The notes under the pieces: generated by a model
What the model saw: only the letters and a program-made list of their open reading frames with translations
Database searches by the model: none
Told to the model about the DNA's origin: nothing
Assembly (NCBI GenBank): GCA_003161435.1
Contig: PMOS01000008.1
Location: forward strand, 1-64,000
Source of the DNA: Vulcanimicrobiota bacterium
GTDB taxonomy: Bacteria; Vulcanimicrobiota; Vulcanimicrobiia; Vulcanimicrobiales; Vulcanimicrobiaceae
Direction of reading: 5' to 3'
Length of the DNA stretch: 64,000 nucleotides
Part shown: piece by piece, positions 42,985 through 52,004 of the stretch
How the letters are laid out: every line of letters begins with the position of its first letter
Position numbering within the stretch: position 1 is the first letter of the stretch
Translations under genes and position numbers: made by a program

Positions 42985-44160
42985 ATGATGCGCTCGTTCG
43001 CTTCTCGGCTCGTCGCCGTACTGCTCGTTTCACTGCTCGGCGTTTGCGCCGGTGGAGCGACCAACGCCGGGGCTGCCGCCGAGCCCTACGTCATCGGCGC
43101 GATCCTTTCGGAGAGCGGCCCGGGCTCGACGCTCGGACGGCCGGAGGCGGACAGCATGGAGATGGGCGTCGACGAGATCAACAAAGCCGGCGGCGTGAAC
43201 GGGCACCCGATTCAGCTGACGATTCTCGACGATCAATCCGACGCCACGACCGCGGTCAACGATTTTCGCCAACTGCTCGACAAGCATCCGATCGCGATCT
43301 TCGGAACGCCGCTGACGCCGACGTCGCTCGCGATCGCGCCGCTCGCCGAAAAAGCACAGGTGCCGCTCGTCTCGTACGCGTCGAGCGTCAGCGTCGTAGC
43401 ACCGGTCGCCCAGCACCAGTGGGTGTTCAAGGTTCCGATCAATGACACCGAGGTCGCCAAGTCGATGCAGGCGTTCATGAAGAAACGGAATCAGACCAAG
43501 GTCAGCTTCATCTACCGCAACGACGACTACGGCAAGACCGGGATGGCGCACTTCGACGACGCCGGCAAGCCGCTGGGCTTCGAGATCCTCTCGAACGACG
43601 CGATCGCGGCGACCGCCAGCGACGCCACGACCCAGATCACGCACGCGAAAGCGGCGAACCCCCAGGCGATCATCTGCTGGACGTCGCTGCCGTCGGCGAA
43701 CGTCATCCTCAAGGCGTATCGCGAGCTCTCGCTGCAGACGCCGATCTACTATTCAGATGGTGCGGCGACCGGCGTGTTCCCCAAACAGGCGGGAGCCGCG
43801 CTCGACGGCGCCTACATCGCGACGATGAAGGTGAACATCTACACGGAACTCGCCGCGAGCGATCCCCAGCGTAAGCTGCTCGAGCACTACGTCCCCGACT
43901 TCGAGAAAGGGTACCCGAAGGACGCGCCGGCCAGCATCTTCGGAACCTGGGGGTACGACGGCGTCAACTTCCTCAAGGCCGCGCTCATGAAGGTCAAGGG
44001 TCCGGTGACTACTGCCTCGCTGCGCGACGCGATGGAGAACACGAGCTTCGTCGGCGTCTCCGGGACGTTTCACTTCTCACCCACGCAGCACTACGGCCTC
44101 GCGGAGGAGTCGGTCCTCATGGCGCAGATCGAGAACGAACACTTCAGAATCGCGAAGTAG
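42985..44160 (+). CDS. Branched-chain amino acid/aromatic-type ABC solute-binding protein (LivJ family)
   Basis: A 391-residue periplasmic-binding protein of type I (Peripla_BP_6). ATG at 42985 is preceded by GGAGG nine bases upstream. The signal peptide ends near residue 32 (AGAAAEP). Features include IGAILSESGPGSTLGRPEADSMEMGVDEINKAGGVNG at the start of the mature part and a two-lobe pattern. Members bind branched-chain amino acids, amides or aromatic acids; next to a benzoylformate decarboxylase, mandelate or benzoate-like ligands are possible. No permease or ATPase genes follow. Confidence 0.82.
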   Translation: MMRSFASRLVAVLLVSLLGVCAGGATNAGAAAEPYVIGAILSESGPGSTLGRPEADSMEMGVDEINKAGGVNGHPIQLTILDDQSDATTAVNDFRQLLDKHPIAIFGTPLTPTSLAIAPLAEKAQVPLVSYASSVSVVAPVAQHQWVFKVPINDTEVAKSMQAFMKKRNQTKVSFIYRNDDYGKTGMAHFDDAGKPLGFEILSNDAIAATASDATTQITHAKAANPQAIICWTSLPSANVILKAYRELSLQTPIYYSDGAATGVFPKQAGAALDGAYIATMKVNIYTELAASDPQRKLLEHYVPDFEKGYPKDAPASIFGTWGYDGVNFLKAALMKVKGPVTTASLRDAMENTSFVGVSGTFHFSPTQHYGLAEESVLMAQIENEHFRIAK

Positions 44161-44235
44161 CGGACGCGACGAGCGCGCCCGCGATCGGCGCTGCTTGCTA
44201 TGTCTATTCGGGTAAGCACTGGACGGTGCTATCCC

Positions 44236-44270
44236 TTGCGCAGCGCTTCCGTACGTACTAAAATACGTAC
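44236..44270 (+). promoter_or_regulatory. Toxin-antitoxin promoter with overlapping operator palindrome
   Basis: TTGCGC (44236-44241), a 17-base spacer and TAAAAT (44259-44264) form a good promoter. Six bases separate it from the GTG start at 44271, so the message is probably leaderless. The -10 lies in the centre of a perfect inverted repeat, CGTACGTA-CTAAAA-TACGTACG, the expected binding site for autorepression by the antitoxin complex. Confidence 0.7.
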
Positions 44271-44624
44271 GTGGGGAAGGAAGCGGTCCGGTACTCCGGG
44301 ACAGTGACGACCAGCGGGAACTCCGAAGCCATCCGGCTCGAGAAATCGCTGTTTCGCGCGCACCCTGAATTCGGCCGGAACAGTAGGGTGACCGCTACCG
44401 TGATCGCCCCCGGGCAGATGCTCGTGTCGGTGACCGATGAGGCTGACGCGAAAACCGACGATCCCGTCGTCGAGGCGTTCCTCGCGTTCCTTGCGGCCGA
44501 TGTCGCGCGCCATCCTGAACGTGTCGAGGCCATGTCGCAGAGCGCGGTCGAACGCCTCATTACCCTTACGAACGACATCGAGGTTGATGACGACGAGGTG
44601 TTTCCGGATGACGTCACCTTGTGA
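44271..44624 (+). CDS. prlF: Type II antitoxin, PrlF/SohA family
   Basis: A 117-residue antitoxin. The N-terminal half is an AbrB-like swapped-hairpin DNA-binding domain with SGTVTTSGNSEAIRLEKSLF; the C-terminal half is acidic and helical (PVVEAFLAFLAADVARHPERV, ending in Asp/Glu-rich DDDEVFPDD), suited to covering a basic toxin. The GTG at 44271 has no ribosome-binding site, as expected for a leaderless start. It overlaps the toxin gene by 4 bases (GTGA). Confidence 0.85.
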   Translation: MGKEAVRYSGTVTTSGNSEAIRLEKSLFRAHPEFGRNSRVTATVIAPGQMLVSVTDEADAKTDDPVVEAFLAFLAADVARHPERVEAMSQSAVERLITLTNDIEVDDDEVFPDDVTL

Positions 44625-45082
44625 ACCCCGCGTTTCGTGACGCGGAAAACGGCTGGAGACTCTACCAGCATCCTCTCTTTCGGGATCAACTCAACGCGCT
44701 GATCGCGGAGGTAGAGGCGCTGGCTCGGCGACTTTCAACGAAAGAGTACGCGCGGCATTCAAAGGTCCGTCTCTTGGCGCGAGTGCGCAAGATCATCCTG
44801 GAAGACATTCCTCGCGATCCGGCTTCGCGAGCTTATGAGCAAGGCAACATGCTCGGGTCAGCGCACCGCCATTGGCGCCGGGCGAAATTCAACCAGCGCT
44901 TCCGCATCTTCTTTCGTTTCCACCCCGGTTCGCGGGTGATCATCTATGCGTGGATGAACGACGAAAGCACCTTGCGCGCCCGCGGATCTCGCCGCGACGT
45001 CTACGCGGCGTTCGAACGGCGGCTCACGGCAGGCGAACCGCCCGACGATTGGGACGAGTTGCTCGTCGAGTCCAATCAGTAG
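44621..45082 (+). CDS. yhaV: Type II toxin, YhaV family RNase
   Basis: A 153-residue RelE-superfamily ribosome-dependent RNase toxin. Family features are GWRLYQHPLF at the start, the basic core RLLARVRKIILEDIPRDP, the GSAHRHWRRAKFNQRFRIFFRF strand pair, and VIIYAWMNDE near the end, followed by RARGSRRDVY. Length matches E. coli YhaV (154). It is coupled to the antitoxin gene. The toxin appears intact, so the module is likely active. Confidence 0.88.
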   Translation: MNPAFRDAENGWRLYQHPLFRDQLNALIAEVEALARRLSTKEYARHSKVRLLARVRKIILEDIPRDPASRAYEQGNMLGSAHRHWRRAKFNQRFRIFFRFHPGSRVIIYAWMNDESTLRARGSRRDVYAAFERRLTAGEPPDDWDELLVESNQ

Positions 45083-45096
45083 AACGAAGGTGCGGG

Positions 45097-46251
45097 TCAG
45101 GTCTTGGCGGGCGCGATCTCACCGTCGGGCGCAATGCGCAGGTCGCGCCCGCGCCAGCGCACGTCGTCGCCGCGCAAGCCGAGGATCCAGACGGCCACGC
45201 CGATGCCGTCGCGCAGCGGGATGAGCGCGAGCGACGGCCGGCGAGGTGCGCCCAGCACGCGATGCGCGGCGAGGTGCAGCGCGACGCGAGCGATCGCGGC
45301 GAGCGCGACCACCCCGAGCGCGAAGCGGCGGTCGCGCGCGAGCGCGAGATACGCCAGCGCGAGCGGCAGCGGGTAGGTCAGCACGATCCCCGCGTAGCTG
45401 CGCGGCCGCACCGACCGGATCGTTCGCGCCCAGCGCAGCTCGTGCGCGACGAGCGCCGGCAGATCCGGCTCGTCGACGACGGTCGCGGCGACGTACTCAG
45501 CCAGCGCGACGCGATACCCGTGCTCGGCGGTGAACCGTCCGAGCGCCGCGTCGTCGGCCAATTGGGCACCGAGCGCGTCGAGGCCGCCGATCTCGTCGAG
45601 GACGTTACGCCGCACCGCCATCGTTCCGCCGAAGCAGTACGTCATTCGTTCGAGCGTCGTCGCAACGAGCGCCGACGGCGCGAACTGTTCGGTGATCGCC
45701 ATCGAGCCGACCGCCGATGCGAGGCCGTCGCCCGCCGCTTCACCACGGTAGATGCACGTAGCCGCGCCGACGTTCCGGTCGTCGAACGCCGCGGCGATCG
45801 CGTCGAGGTAGTCGGGGCCGACGCGCATGTCGCTGTCGGCGATCACCAGCAGCTCGTGGTGCGCGTGCGGGAGCATCGGCGCGAGCGTGGCGATCTTCGG
45901 GTTGCGGTGACGGACGACGCCGTCGCCGGCGACGACCGTGACGTGGTCGCCGCAGTCGGCCGCGACGCGGCGCAGCGCCGCGAGCGCGGGATCGCCGGGA
46001 TCGAGGACGCCGAGCACGACCTGGTACTCGGGATAGCTCTGCCGGCAGAACGTGCGCAGGTTCTCCTCGAGCTCGAACTCCAGACCGTGCACGGGCTTGA
46101 GGATCGTGATCGGTTCGCGCCGCGTGGGATGCACCGCGGGGCGGCGCGCGAACGCGCGCAAGCGGTTCAGCGCGAACGCCGTGTATCCGACGCTCGCCAG
46201 CGCAGCGGCGGCGGCGACGATCGACGCGGCGCTCCGCAGATCAGCGCGCAT
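45097..46251 (-). CDS. hpnI: Hopanoid biosynthesis glycosyltransferase HpnI (GT21-like)
   Basis: A 384-residue membrane glycosyltransferase of the ceramide glucosyltransferase type. HpnI adds N-acetylglucosamine to bacteriohopanetetrol. One N-terminal transmembrane helix precedes the GT2-like catalytic domain: ITILKPVHGLE, the DxD-type IADSDMRV, LADDAALG, and the acceptor motif HELRWART; two or three C-terminal helices follow (around 290-360). The ATG at 46251 overlaps the end of hpnK by 11 bases. Squalene-hopene cyclase genes are not in the window. Confidence 0.85.
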   Translation of the reverse strand: MRADLRSAASIVAAAAALASVGYTAFALNRLRAFARRPAVHPTRREPITILKPVHGLEFELEENLRTFCRQSYPEYQVVLGVLDPGDPALAALRRVAADCGDHVTVVAGDGVVRHRNPKIATLAPMLPHAHHELLVIADSDMRVGPDYLDAIAAAFDDRNVGAATCIYRGEAAGDGLASAVGSMAITEQFAPSALVATTLERMTYCFGGTMAVRRNVLDEIGGLDALGAQLADDAALGRFTAEHGYRVALAEYVAATVVDEPDLPALVAHELRWARTIRSVRPRSYAGIVLTYPLPLALAYLALARDRRFALGVVALAAIARVALHLAAHRVLGAPRRPSLALIPLRDGIGVAVWILGLRGDDVRWRGRDLRIAPDGEIAPAKT

Positions 46252-47107
46252 CAGTCAGGTCGCGAAACGCGATGCGCTCGATCGCCTGCGCGCGCACGGC
46301 CTCGGCGACGCTGGGGCTCACCAACGCGGCGAACTCCTCTTCGAGCTGGTACGATTGCAGATCGCGCGCGATCCCCGGCCAGCGCCGCGTTGCGGCGTGG
46401 AAGTACATCTCGGTCGTCCCTGCCGGGAGCGCCGCCAGGAACGCCATTACGCGTTCCTGCGTCATATGGCCGGTATCGTTGTAACCGAAGACGTGGTCGT
46501 TGTAGCGCACGTGAGCGGCCCGCAGCCGCAACTTCATGAGCTGCAGAAACGGCGACAGGAAGAGCGCGTGCGAGAGCCGTCCGCGCAAATCGCGGTGCGT
46601 CGCAGACCACGACGCGAGGAACGGCTCGGCCGGGATGCGGATCGGCGGCCGCCCGTAGTCGCGCGCGACGGAGAGGATCGTGCTCAGGACCGTAGGGTGA
46701 AGGTGGTAGTGACATTGCGCGTTGACGTGATCGAGGAGGAGACCGGTCGCGCGATAGGCCTCGAACTGGGCGCGAATCTCGTCCTCGAGCTGGCGTTGCG
46801 CGCGCCGGCTGAAGAAGTACTTCACCCCCGCGCGCGCCAATTCGCTCGAGAACATCCCGTCACGTTCGACCAAATCCGGGACGCGCTCGGGCGGGAGGAG
46901 CGGACGACCCGCGACGACGACGACGTGCAGGCCCACCGCGAGCGATGGATTGCTCCGCGCTCGCTCGATCGCGTCGGCGGCGGCCGGCTCCGCAACCATC
47001 AAGCTCGCCGCGGTGACGATCCCCTCGCGATGACCGCGCTCGATCGCCTCGTTGACCGGGATCGAGAGTCCGAAATCGTCGACCGTGACGATCAGCCGGC
47101 GTCGCAC
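46241..47107 (-). CDS. hpnK: Hopanoid biosynthesis-associated deacetylase HpnK (YdjC-like)
   Basis: A 288-residue YdjC-fold carbohydrate deacetylase. HpnK removes the acetyl group from the GlcNAc added by HpnI, giving BHT-glucosamine. Metal-binding features include VTVDDFGLS (first Asp pair), VGLHVVV, and HVNAQCHYHLHPTV. The start is set at GTG 47107 because GAGGAGG lies nine bases upstream and RRRLIVTVDDFG is the family's usual beginning; GTG codons upstream to 47161 are also in frame. It is divergent from mutS. Confidence 0.85.
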   Translation of the reverse strand: MRRRLIVTVDDFGLSIPVNEAIERGHREGIVTAASLMVAEPAAADAIERARSNPSLAVGLHVVVVAGRPLLPPERVPDLVERDGMFSSELARAGVKYFFSRRAQRQLEDEIRAQFEAYRATGLLLDHVNAQCHYHLHPTVLSTILSVARDYGRPPIRIPAEPFLASWSATHRDLRGRLSHALFLSPFLQLMKLRLRAAHVRYNDHVFGYNDTGHMTQERVMAFLAALPAGTTEMYFHAATRRWPGIARDLQSYQLEEEFAALVSPSVAEAVRAQAIERIAFRDLTDAR

Positions 47108-47214
47108 GGTGCGCTGCCTCCTCGGCGTGCGCGGGAAAGCCCTGCTATGCACACTCTCCACAGGGTGCCCACACCGCGCGCAAGGAATCGCCCGCAGATG
47201 CGGTCACCGCTCGG

Positions 47215-49737
47215 ATGACGACGACCCTGACTTGGTCGCCGATGCTCGAGCAGTACTTCGGGATGAAGCATCGCTATCCCGAGGCAATCCTGCTTTCGCG
47301 GGTCGGTGACTTCTACGAGGCGTACGGTGAAGACGCTGAGACGATCGCGCGCGCGCTCTCGATCGCGCTCACCTCGAAGGAGGCCGGCGGCGGGCGCCGG
47401 GTCGCGATGGCCGGCGTGCCATACCATGCGCTCGACGGATACCTGTCCAAGTTGATCGCCCAACGGCGGGTGGTCGCGCTGGCCGAGCAACTCGAAGCGC
47501 CGGTGCCCAACAAGCTCGTGCGGCGCGACGTCGTGCGCGTCGTGACGCCGGGAACGCTGCTCGAAGAGCACATCCTCGAGCGCTCGACGCACAACTATTT
47601 GGCCGCGATCACCGCTTTCGACGACGTGATCGCGCTCGCTCACGCGGATATCTCGACCGGCCACGTCGCGGCGACGTCGTTCGACGGTGAGTCGGCGCTC
47701 GAAGACGTGCTGGCTGAGATCTCGCGCCTCGATCCCGCCGAGCTCGTCGCCGACGTTCCGGGCGACGTGCGCGCGGCGCTGGGTGCTGCGCTCGAGGAAG
47801 CTCAGACGCGCATCGCTGCACCGGTGCTCGCGGCCGTCGGCGAGCGCGCGCGCGAACCGGTCGACGGTTTTTCATTCGATGCCTCAATGGCGATGCACCG
47901 TGCGCTGGACGCGCTCGGTGCGTTCGTGCGGCGAGTCAGCGTCCAGCAGAACGGCGGGGCTTCGCTGCGCGAACCGCAGTTCTACCGCCAAGCGACGTTC
48001 GTCGCGCTCGACCCCAACACGCGCAAGCACCTCGAGCTGATCAAGGCGCTCGGCGCAAACCCGCGCGCGACGCTGCTCGCGACGATCGACCGCACGCGCA
48101 CCGCGATGGGCTCCCGTCTGCTCGGCCGCTGGCTGCTCGCGCCGCTGGTGAGCGCGCCGGCGATCGGGGCGCGGGCCGACTGCGTCGCGGCACTGGTGAC
48201 CGACGGCGCGCGCCGGCTGGCGCTGCAGGACGTCTTGCACGGTTGCTTCGATCTGGAGCGCATCGCGCAGAAGGTGCGCTTTCGGCGCGCGCTGCCGCGC
48301 GATCTCGCGTCGTTGCGCCGAACGTTGGCGCTGCTCGACCCGATCGCCGACGCCTTGCGCGAAGAATCGCTGCCGGCCGCGATGCTCGGCATCGCCGCGC
48401 GGGTCGGCAACTTCGACGAAGTGCGCCACGAGCTCGACGCGACGCTGGTCGACGATCCGCCGGCGACGCTCGCCGACGGCGGCGTGATCCGTCCGGATCG
48501 CGAGCCGGACCTGGCCGAATGCGTTGCGTTGCGCGGCGACACGCGTTCGCGGATCGCCGGCCTCGAAGACCGCGAGCGCGCGCGGACCGGGATCAAGTCG
48601 CTCAAGGTGAAGTACGCGTCGGCCTTCGGCTACGCGATCGAAGTGCCCAAAGGCCAGATCGGCAACGTGCCGCCCGAGTACACGCGCAAGCAGACGCTGG
48701 CCAACGGCGAGCGCTATGTGACCGCGGAGCTGCGCGAGCTCGACGTCGCGATCGCCTCGGCCCAGGCACGGCAGCTGCGGCTCGAGCAGGCGCTCTACGA
48801 ACGGCTCGTCGAGCGGATCGCGGAACGCGTCGACGACTTGCTGGCGACAGCCGACGCGCTGGCCGAGCTCGACGCCTACTGCTCGCTGGCACAGGTCGCA
48901 GGCGAGCGCGGCTACGTCCGGCCACTGCTCGTCGACGAGAGCATCATCGAGATCGTCGACGGCCGTCACCCGGTGATGGAAGCACTGCTCGGCTCCTCGT
49001 TCGTCCCCAACGACCTGCGCCTGGGCGTCGACGCGTCGCGCTTCATCCTGTTGACCGGTCCGAACATGGGCGGCAAGTCGACGTACCTGCGGCAAACCGC
49101 GCTGCTCGTCGTGCTGGCCCAGATCGGCTCGTTCGTCCCGGCGCGTTCGGCCAAGCTCGGTATCGTCGACCGCATCTTCACGCGCATCGGCGCCGGCGAC
49201 GATCTCGCGTCGGGGCAATCGACGTTCTACGTCGAGATGGCCGAGGCGTCGAACATCCTGCGGCGTGCGACCGATCGCAGCCTGTTGCTGATCGACGAGA
49301 TCGGTCGCGGCACCGGCACCGTCGACGGCTTGGCGATCGCGCAGGCGATCTGCGAGTACTTGCTCGAGCGCGAGACGCGCGCGCCGGCAGCGCTGTTCGC
49401 CACGCACTTCCACGAGCTGGTCGCGCTGGCCGAACGCTGGCCGCTGGTCGCGAACTTCCACATCACCGCGGTAGAGAGCAGCAAAGGCGGCGCCCCGGTC
49501 TTCTCGCACCGCGTGCTGCCGGGTTCGTCGTCGCGCTCGTTCGGAATCGAAGTCGCCCGCATGGCGGGCTTGCCGCCCGGCGTCGTCGCGCGGGCGCGCG
49601 AGATCGCCGGCGCGCTCGAAGGCCGTCCGACGCTCGAAGTCACCGTCCCGTTGCGGGGCAAGCTGGCGAAACCCGGCGTCGTGGAGCAACCGCTGCTCTT
49701 CGACGAGCTAAGGACAGGCGCTCATGGTCGTGAATGA
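47215..49737 (+). CDS. mutS: DNA mismatch repair protein MutS
   Basis: An 840-residue MutS1. The mismatch-reading F-x-E motif is in GDFYEAYG near residue 35. The connector, lever and clamp domains follow, then the ATPase with Walker A TGPNMGGKST (about 613-622), the signature region STFYVEMAEASNIL, Walker B LLLIDEIGRGTGT, and FATHFHEL. The C-terminal helix-turn-helix dimer region is present, and a short tail may hold a weak beta-clamp motif (QPLLFDEL). ATG 47215; the gene is 107 bases from hpnK, head to head. Confidence 0.96.
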   Translation: MTTTLTWSPMLEQYFGMKHRYPEAILLSRVGDFYEAYGEDAETIARALSIALTSKEAGGGRRVAMAGVPYHALDGYLSKLIAQRRVVALAEQLEAPVPNKLVRRDVVRVVTPGTLLEEHILERSTHNYLAAITAFDDVIALAHADISTGHVAATSFDGESALEDVLAEISRLDPAELVADVPGDVRAALGAALEEAQTRIAAPVLAAVGERAREPVDGFSFDASMAMHRALDALGAFVRRVSVQQNGGASLREPQFYRQATFVALDPNTRKHLELIKALGANPRATLLATIDRTRTAMGSRLLGRWLLAPLVSAPAIGARADCVAALVTDGARRLALQDVLHGCFDLERIAQKVRFRRALPRDLASLRRTLALLDPIADALREESLPAAMLGIAARVGNFDEVRHELDATLVDDPPATLADGGVIRPDREPDLAECVALRGDTRSRIAGLEDRERARTGIKSLKVKYASAFGYAIEVPKGQIGNVPPEYTRKQTLANGERYVTAELRELDVAIASAQARQLRLEQALYERLVERIAERVDDLLATADALAELDAYCSLAQVAGERGYVRPLLVDESIIEIVDGRHPVMEALLGSSFVPNDLRLGVDASRFILLTGPNMGGKSTYLRQTALLVVLAQIGSFVPARSAKLGIVDRIFTRIGAGDDLASGQSTFYVEMAEASNILRRATDRSLLLIDEIGRGTGTVDGLAIAQAICEYLLERETRAPAALFATHFHELVALAERWPLVANFHITAVESSKGGAPVFSHRVLPGSSSRSFGIEVARMAGLPPGVVARAREIAGALEGRPTLEVTVPLRGKLAKPGVVEQPLLFDELRTGAHGRE

Positions 49738-49793
49738 AAGTTCCGTCCGCTAAAGGCTGAGAAGCGTCTCCTTCGCGGGTATGAGGTGCCGAT

Positions 49794-50945
49794 ATGGAGC
49801 GGCTCCTTTTGACGCGCACGCAACTCGACGGCCTCACGCTGGCAGGAAGCATCGTGATCGCGATCATCCTCGGGGTGGTCGCGCATCGCGTGCTGTATTG
49901 GGCGCTGCGCCGCATGGAAGCGCGCCGCCACAGCGCGTTCGGCGACGCCGTGATACGCCGCACATGCCGTCCGGCGGCGTACATCTTGCCGCTCCTCGCG
50001 ATCCTCGCGACGGTCCCCAACCTCGTGCTGCCCGAGGTTTGGGCGACATCTGTGTTGCGCGTCACCGGCTTGCTGACGATTGCCGGCATCGCCTGGACGA
50101 TCATCACGACGATCCAGCTGTGGTCCGATGTGATCGTCGCGCGGCACCGCGTCGATGTCGAGGACAACCTGCTGGCCCGTCAGCTCGGCACCCGCGTCGA
50201 CATCCTAACGCGCGCGACCGTAATCGTCGTGATCATCGTCGCGGTCGGTATGGAGCTCATGACGTTCCCCGAGGTGCGCACGATCGGCACCACGCTGCTC
50301 GCGTCGGCCGGCCTGGTCGGCATCGTCGCCGGACTCGCCGCACGCCCGCTGTTCGAGAACCTCGTCGCCGGGATCCAGCTCGCGCTCACCCAGCCGATCC
50401 GTATCGACGACGTCGTCGTCATCGAGACGCAATTCGGGCGCATCGAGGAGATCCACAGCACCTACGTCGTCGTGCGGCTGTGGGACCTGCGCCGGCTCGT
50501 CGTCCCGCTGACCTACTTCATCAACAACCCGTTCGAGAACTGGACGCGCCGTACCGCGAACCTGCTGGGCGAAGTGTACGTGTTCGCCGATTGGACGCTC
50601 GACGTCGCGGCGCTGCGCGCCGAGATCCCCGAGATCGTCGCGCGCAGCCCGCTGTGGGACAAGCAGTTCCAGAACCTGCAGGTCACCGAGGTGACGGAAC
50701 GCGCGGTGCAGATCCGCGCCTTGGTGACCGCGCGCAACTCGGGCGATCTGTTCGACCTGCGCTGCTTCGTGCGCGAAGAGATCGTGGCATACATTCGCGA
50801 GCACCAACCGCACGCGATGCCCAAGTTGCGCGTCGAGCTGCCGGGCGGAAGCGGTGATGCCGCGACACCTGCGTTGACCGAAAAGCGCATTGCGAGTGTG
50901 GTCGCCGAGTCCGACGGAAAGCCGTTGCCGAAAGCGAAGGTGTAA
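49794..50945 (+). CDS. MscS-family mechanosensitive ion channel
   Basis: A 383-residue channel-type protein with four to five N-terminal hydrophobic segments. The pore-lining helix and beta domain are typical: TLLASAGLVGIVAGLAARPLFENLVAGIQLALTQPIRIDDVVVIE, with Gly/Ala packing, followed by VPLTYFINNPFENWTR. The final 30 residues are polar and disordered. It would release solutes on osmotic downshift or act as a gated anion channel. GAGG lies ten bases before the ATG, but only 56 bases separate it from mutS, so cotranscription is possible. Confidence 0.85.
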   Translation: MERLLLTRTQLDGLTLAGSIVIAIILGVVAHRVLYWALRRMEARRHSAFGDAVIRRTCRPAAYILPLLAILATVPNLVLPEVWATSVLRVTGLLTIAGIAWTIITTIQLWSDVIVARHRVDVEDNLLARQLGTRVDILTRATVIVVIIVAVGMELMTFPEVRTIGTTLLASAGLVGIVAGLAARPLFENLVAGIQLALTQPIRIDDVVVIETQFGRIEEIHSTYVVVRLWDLRRLVVPLTYFINNPFENWTRRTANLLGEVYVFADWTLDVAALRAEIPEIVARSPLWDKQFQNLQVTEVTERAVQIRALVTARNSGDLFDLRCFVREEIVAYIREHQPHAMPKLRVELPGGSGDAATPALTEKRIASVVAESDGKPLPKAKV

Positions 50946-50987
50946 CCGGTAGGCGACGTTCCGGTAATCGCGAACCGTCATGCTGCG

Positions 50988-51365
50988 ATGAGTGATATGC
51001 CGATTACAGCGCAATCCGGGGTCCTCAATCACGGTCAACGAGTACCACCAAATGGGCAAGCCGATATCATCGGCCCCGACGAGCGCGTCGAGTTGCTCGA
51101 CGGCGAGCTGATCTCGATGCCCCCGATCGATCCGGAACACTCGTACAGCGTTCGCCGGCTCAACACGCTGTTTCAGCGGCGCTTCGCGGGCTTGGCCTCC
51201 GTGAGCGTCCAGGGACCGGTTACGTTGGACCGTTGGTCGGAGCCGCAGCCGGACGTTATGTTGAACGCGCTGCCTGAAGAGCGGTACGCGGTCGCGCATC
51301 CGACGCCACTGGAGTTCCCCGACGAACAGATCGCCGTCGCCGACGTTCTTTCCCCACAGGCCTGA
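50988..51365 (+). pseudogene. Uma2 (DUF820) family nuclease with an internal deletion
   Basis: A 125-residue open frame. Residues 30-108 match the first half of a Uma2 restriction-endonuclease-like protein (ERVELLDGELISMPPIDPEHS, VQGPVTLDRWSEPQPDVMLN, AHPTP). Sequence then jumps directly to what looks like the family's last strand (FPDEQIAVADVL). The middle, which should carry the EVxDSS-type catalytic acidic residues and Lys, is absent. Uma2 proteins usually have about 190 residues, so roughly 70-80 residues have been lost in frame. Most likely a decaying gene; a retained binding function cannot be excluded. Confidence 0.65.
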
Positions 51366-51405
51366 CGCGGCGAAACATCACTTCGATCCGGCGACGAGGT
51401 GTCGG

Positions 51406-51870
51406 TCAGCGAGCGCGAGCGTACCAGACGAGGCCGTCCTCTTCGCGCTCGAGCTGAAAGCCGGCGCGCTCCAGCGCGCGACGTGACGGCAGGTTCTCGG
51501 CGATGACGGAGCGCGCCACGACGCGATGCACGCCGTCGCGCGCAAGGATGTGGTCGGCGAGCGCCGTCACGAATTCGGAGGCCAAGCCGCGACCGCGCGA
51601 CGGCTCCGCGATGCCGTAGCCGATCTCGACGTCGCCGCCCTCGTCCGGCGGCCCGTGCGTTCCCGCCTCACCGACGGCGACGCCGTCCTCGAGAATCAGC
51701 CACGCCTCGGCCCCGTGGTCGGCCACCATGCGAAGCGCATCGAGCGTATCGGCGTGCGGCCAGCCCTCGCCGCGGTGCAACGCGTCCGGCTCACCGGCCA
51801 GGACGGCGCGCGCCGTGTCGCGCGAGATGGGCTCGAGGACGAGCCGCCGAGTGACGATGCGCTCCACCAT
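51406..51870 (-). CDS. GNAT-family N-acetyltransferase (RimJ-like)
   Basis: A 154-residue acetyltransferase. The N-terminus is RIVTRRLVLEPIS, the usual RimJ/RimL start; the acetyl-CoA loop is GYGIAEPSRGRGLASEFV (Q/RxxGxG/A type) near residue 85; NLPSRRALERAGF is the final motif. ATG 51870 was chosen; the longer frame upstream overlaps the mutL start region and lacks similarity. Substrates may be ribosomal protein or small-molecule amines. Monocistronic. Confidence 0.82.
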   Translation of the reverse strand: MVERIVTRRLVLEPISRDTARAVLAGEPDALHRGEGWPHADTLDALRMVADHGAEAWLILEDGVAVGEAGTHGPPDEGGDVEIGYGIAEPSRGRGLASEFVTALADHILARDGVHRVVARSVIAENLPSRRALERAGFQLEREEDGLVWYARAR

Positions 51871-52004
51871 GGAGTGCTTGCCCGTCGCGCTGCGGGAGAC
51901 CGCTACGGGGCGACCCCGGTGGGGCTCGGGCGCGCGTCGAACAGCGGCAGCATGGCCGATCCGTTGCAGGCTTTCGATCGCGTTCGCTTCGGGCGCCTCG
52001 CCGC

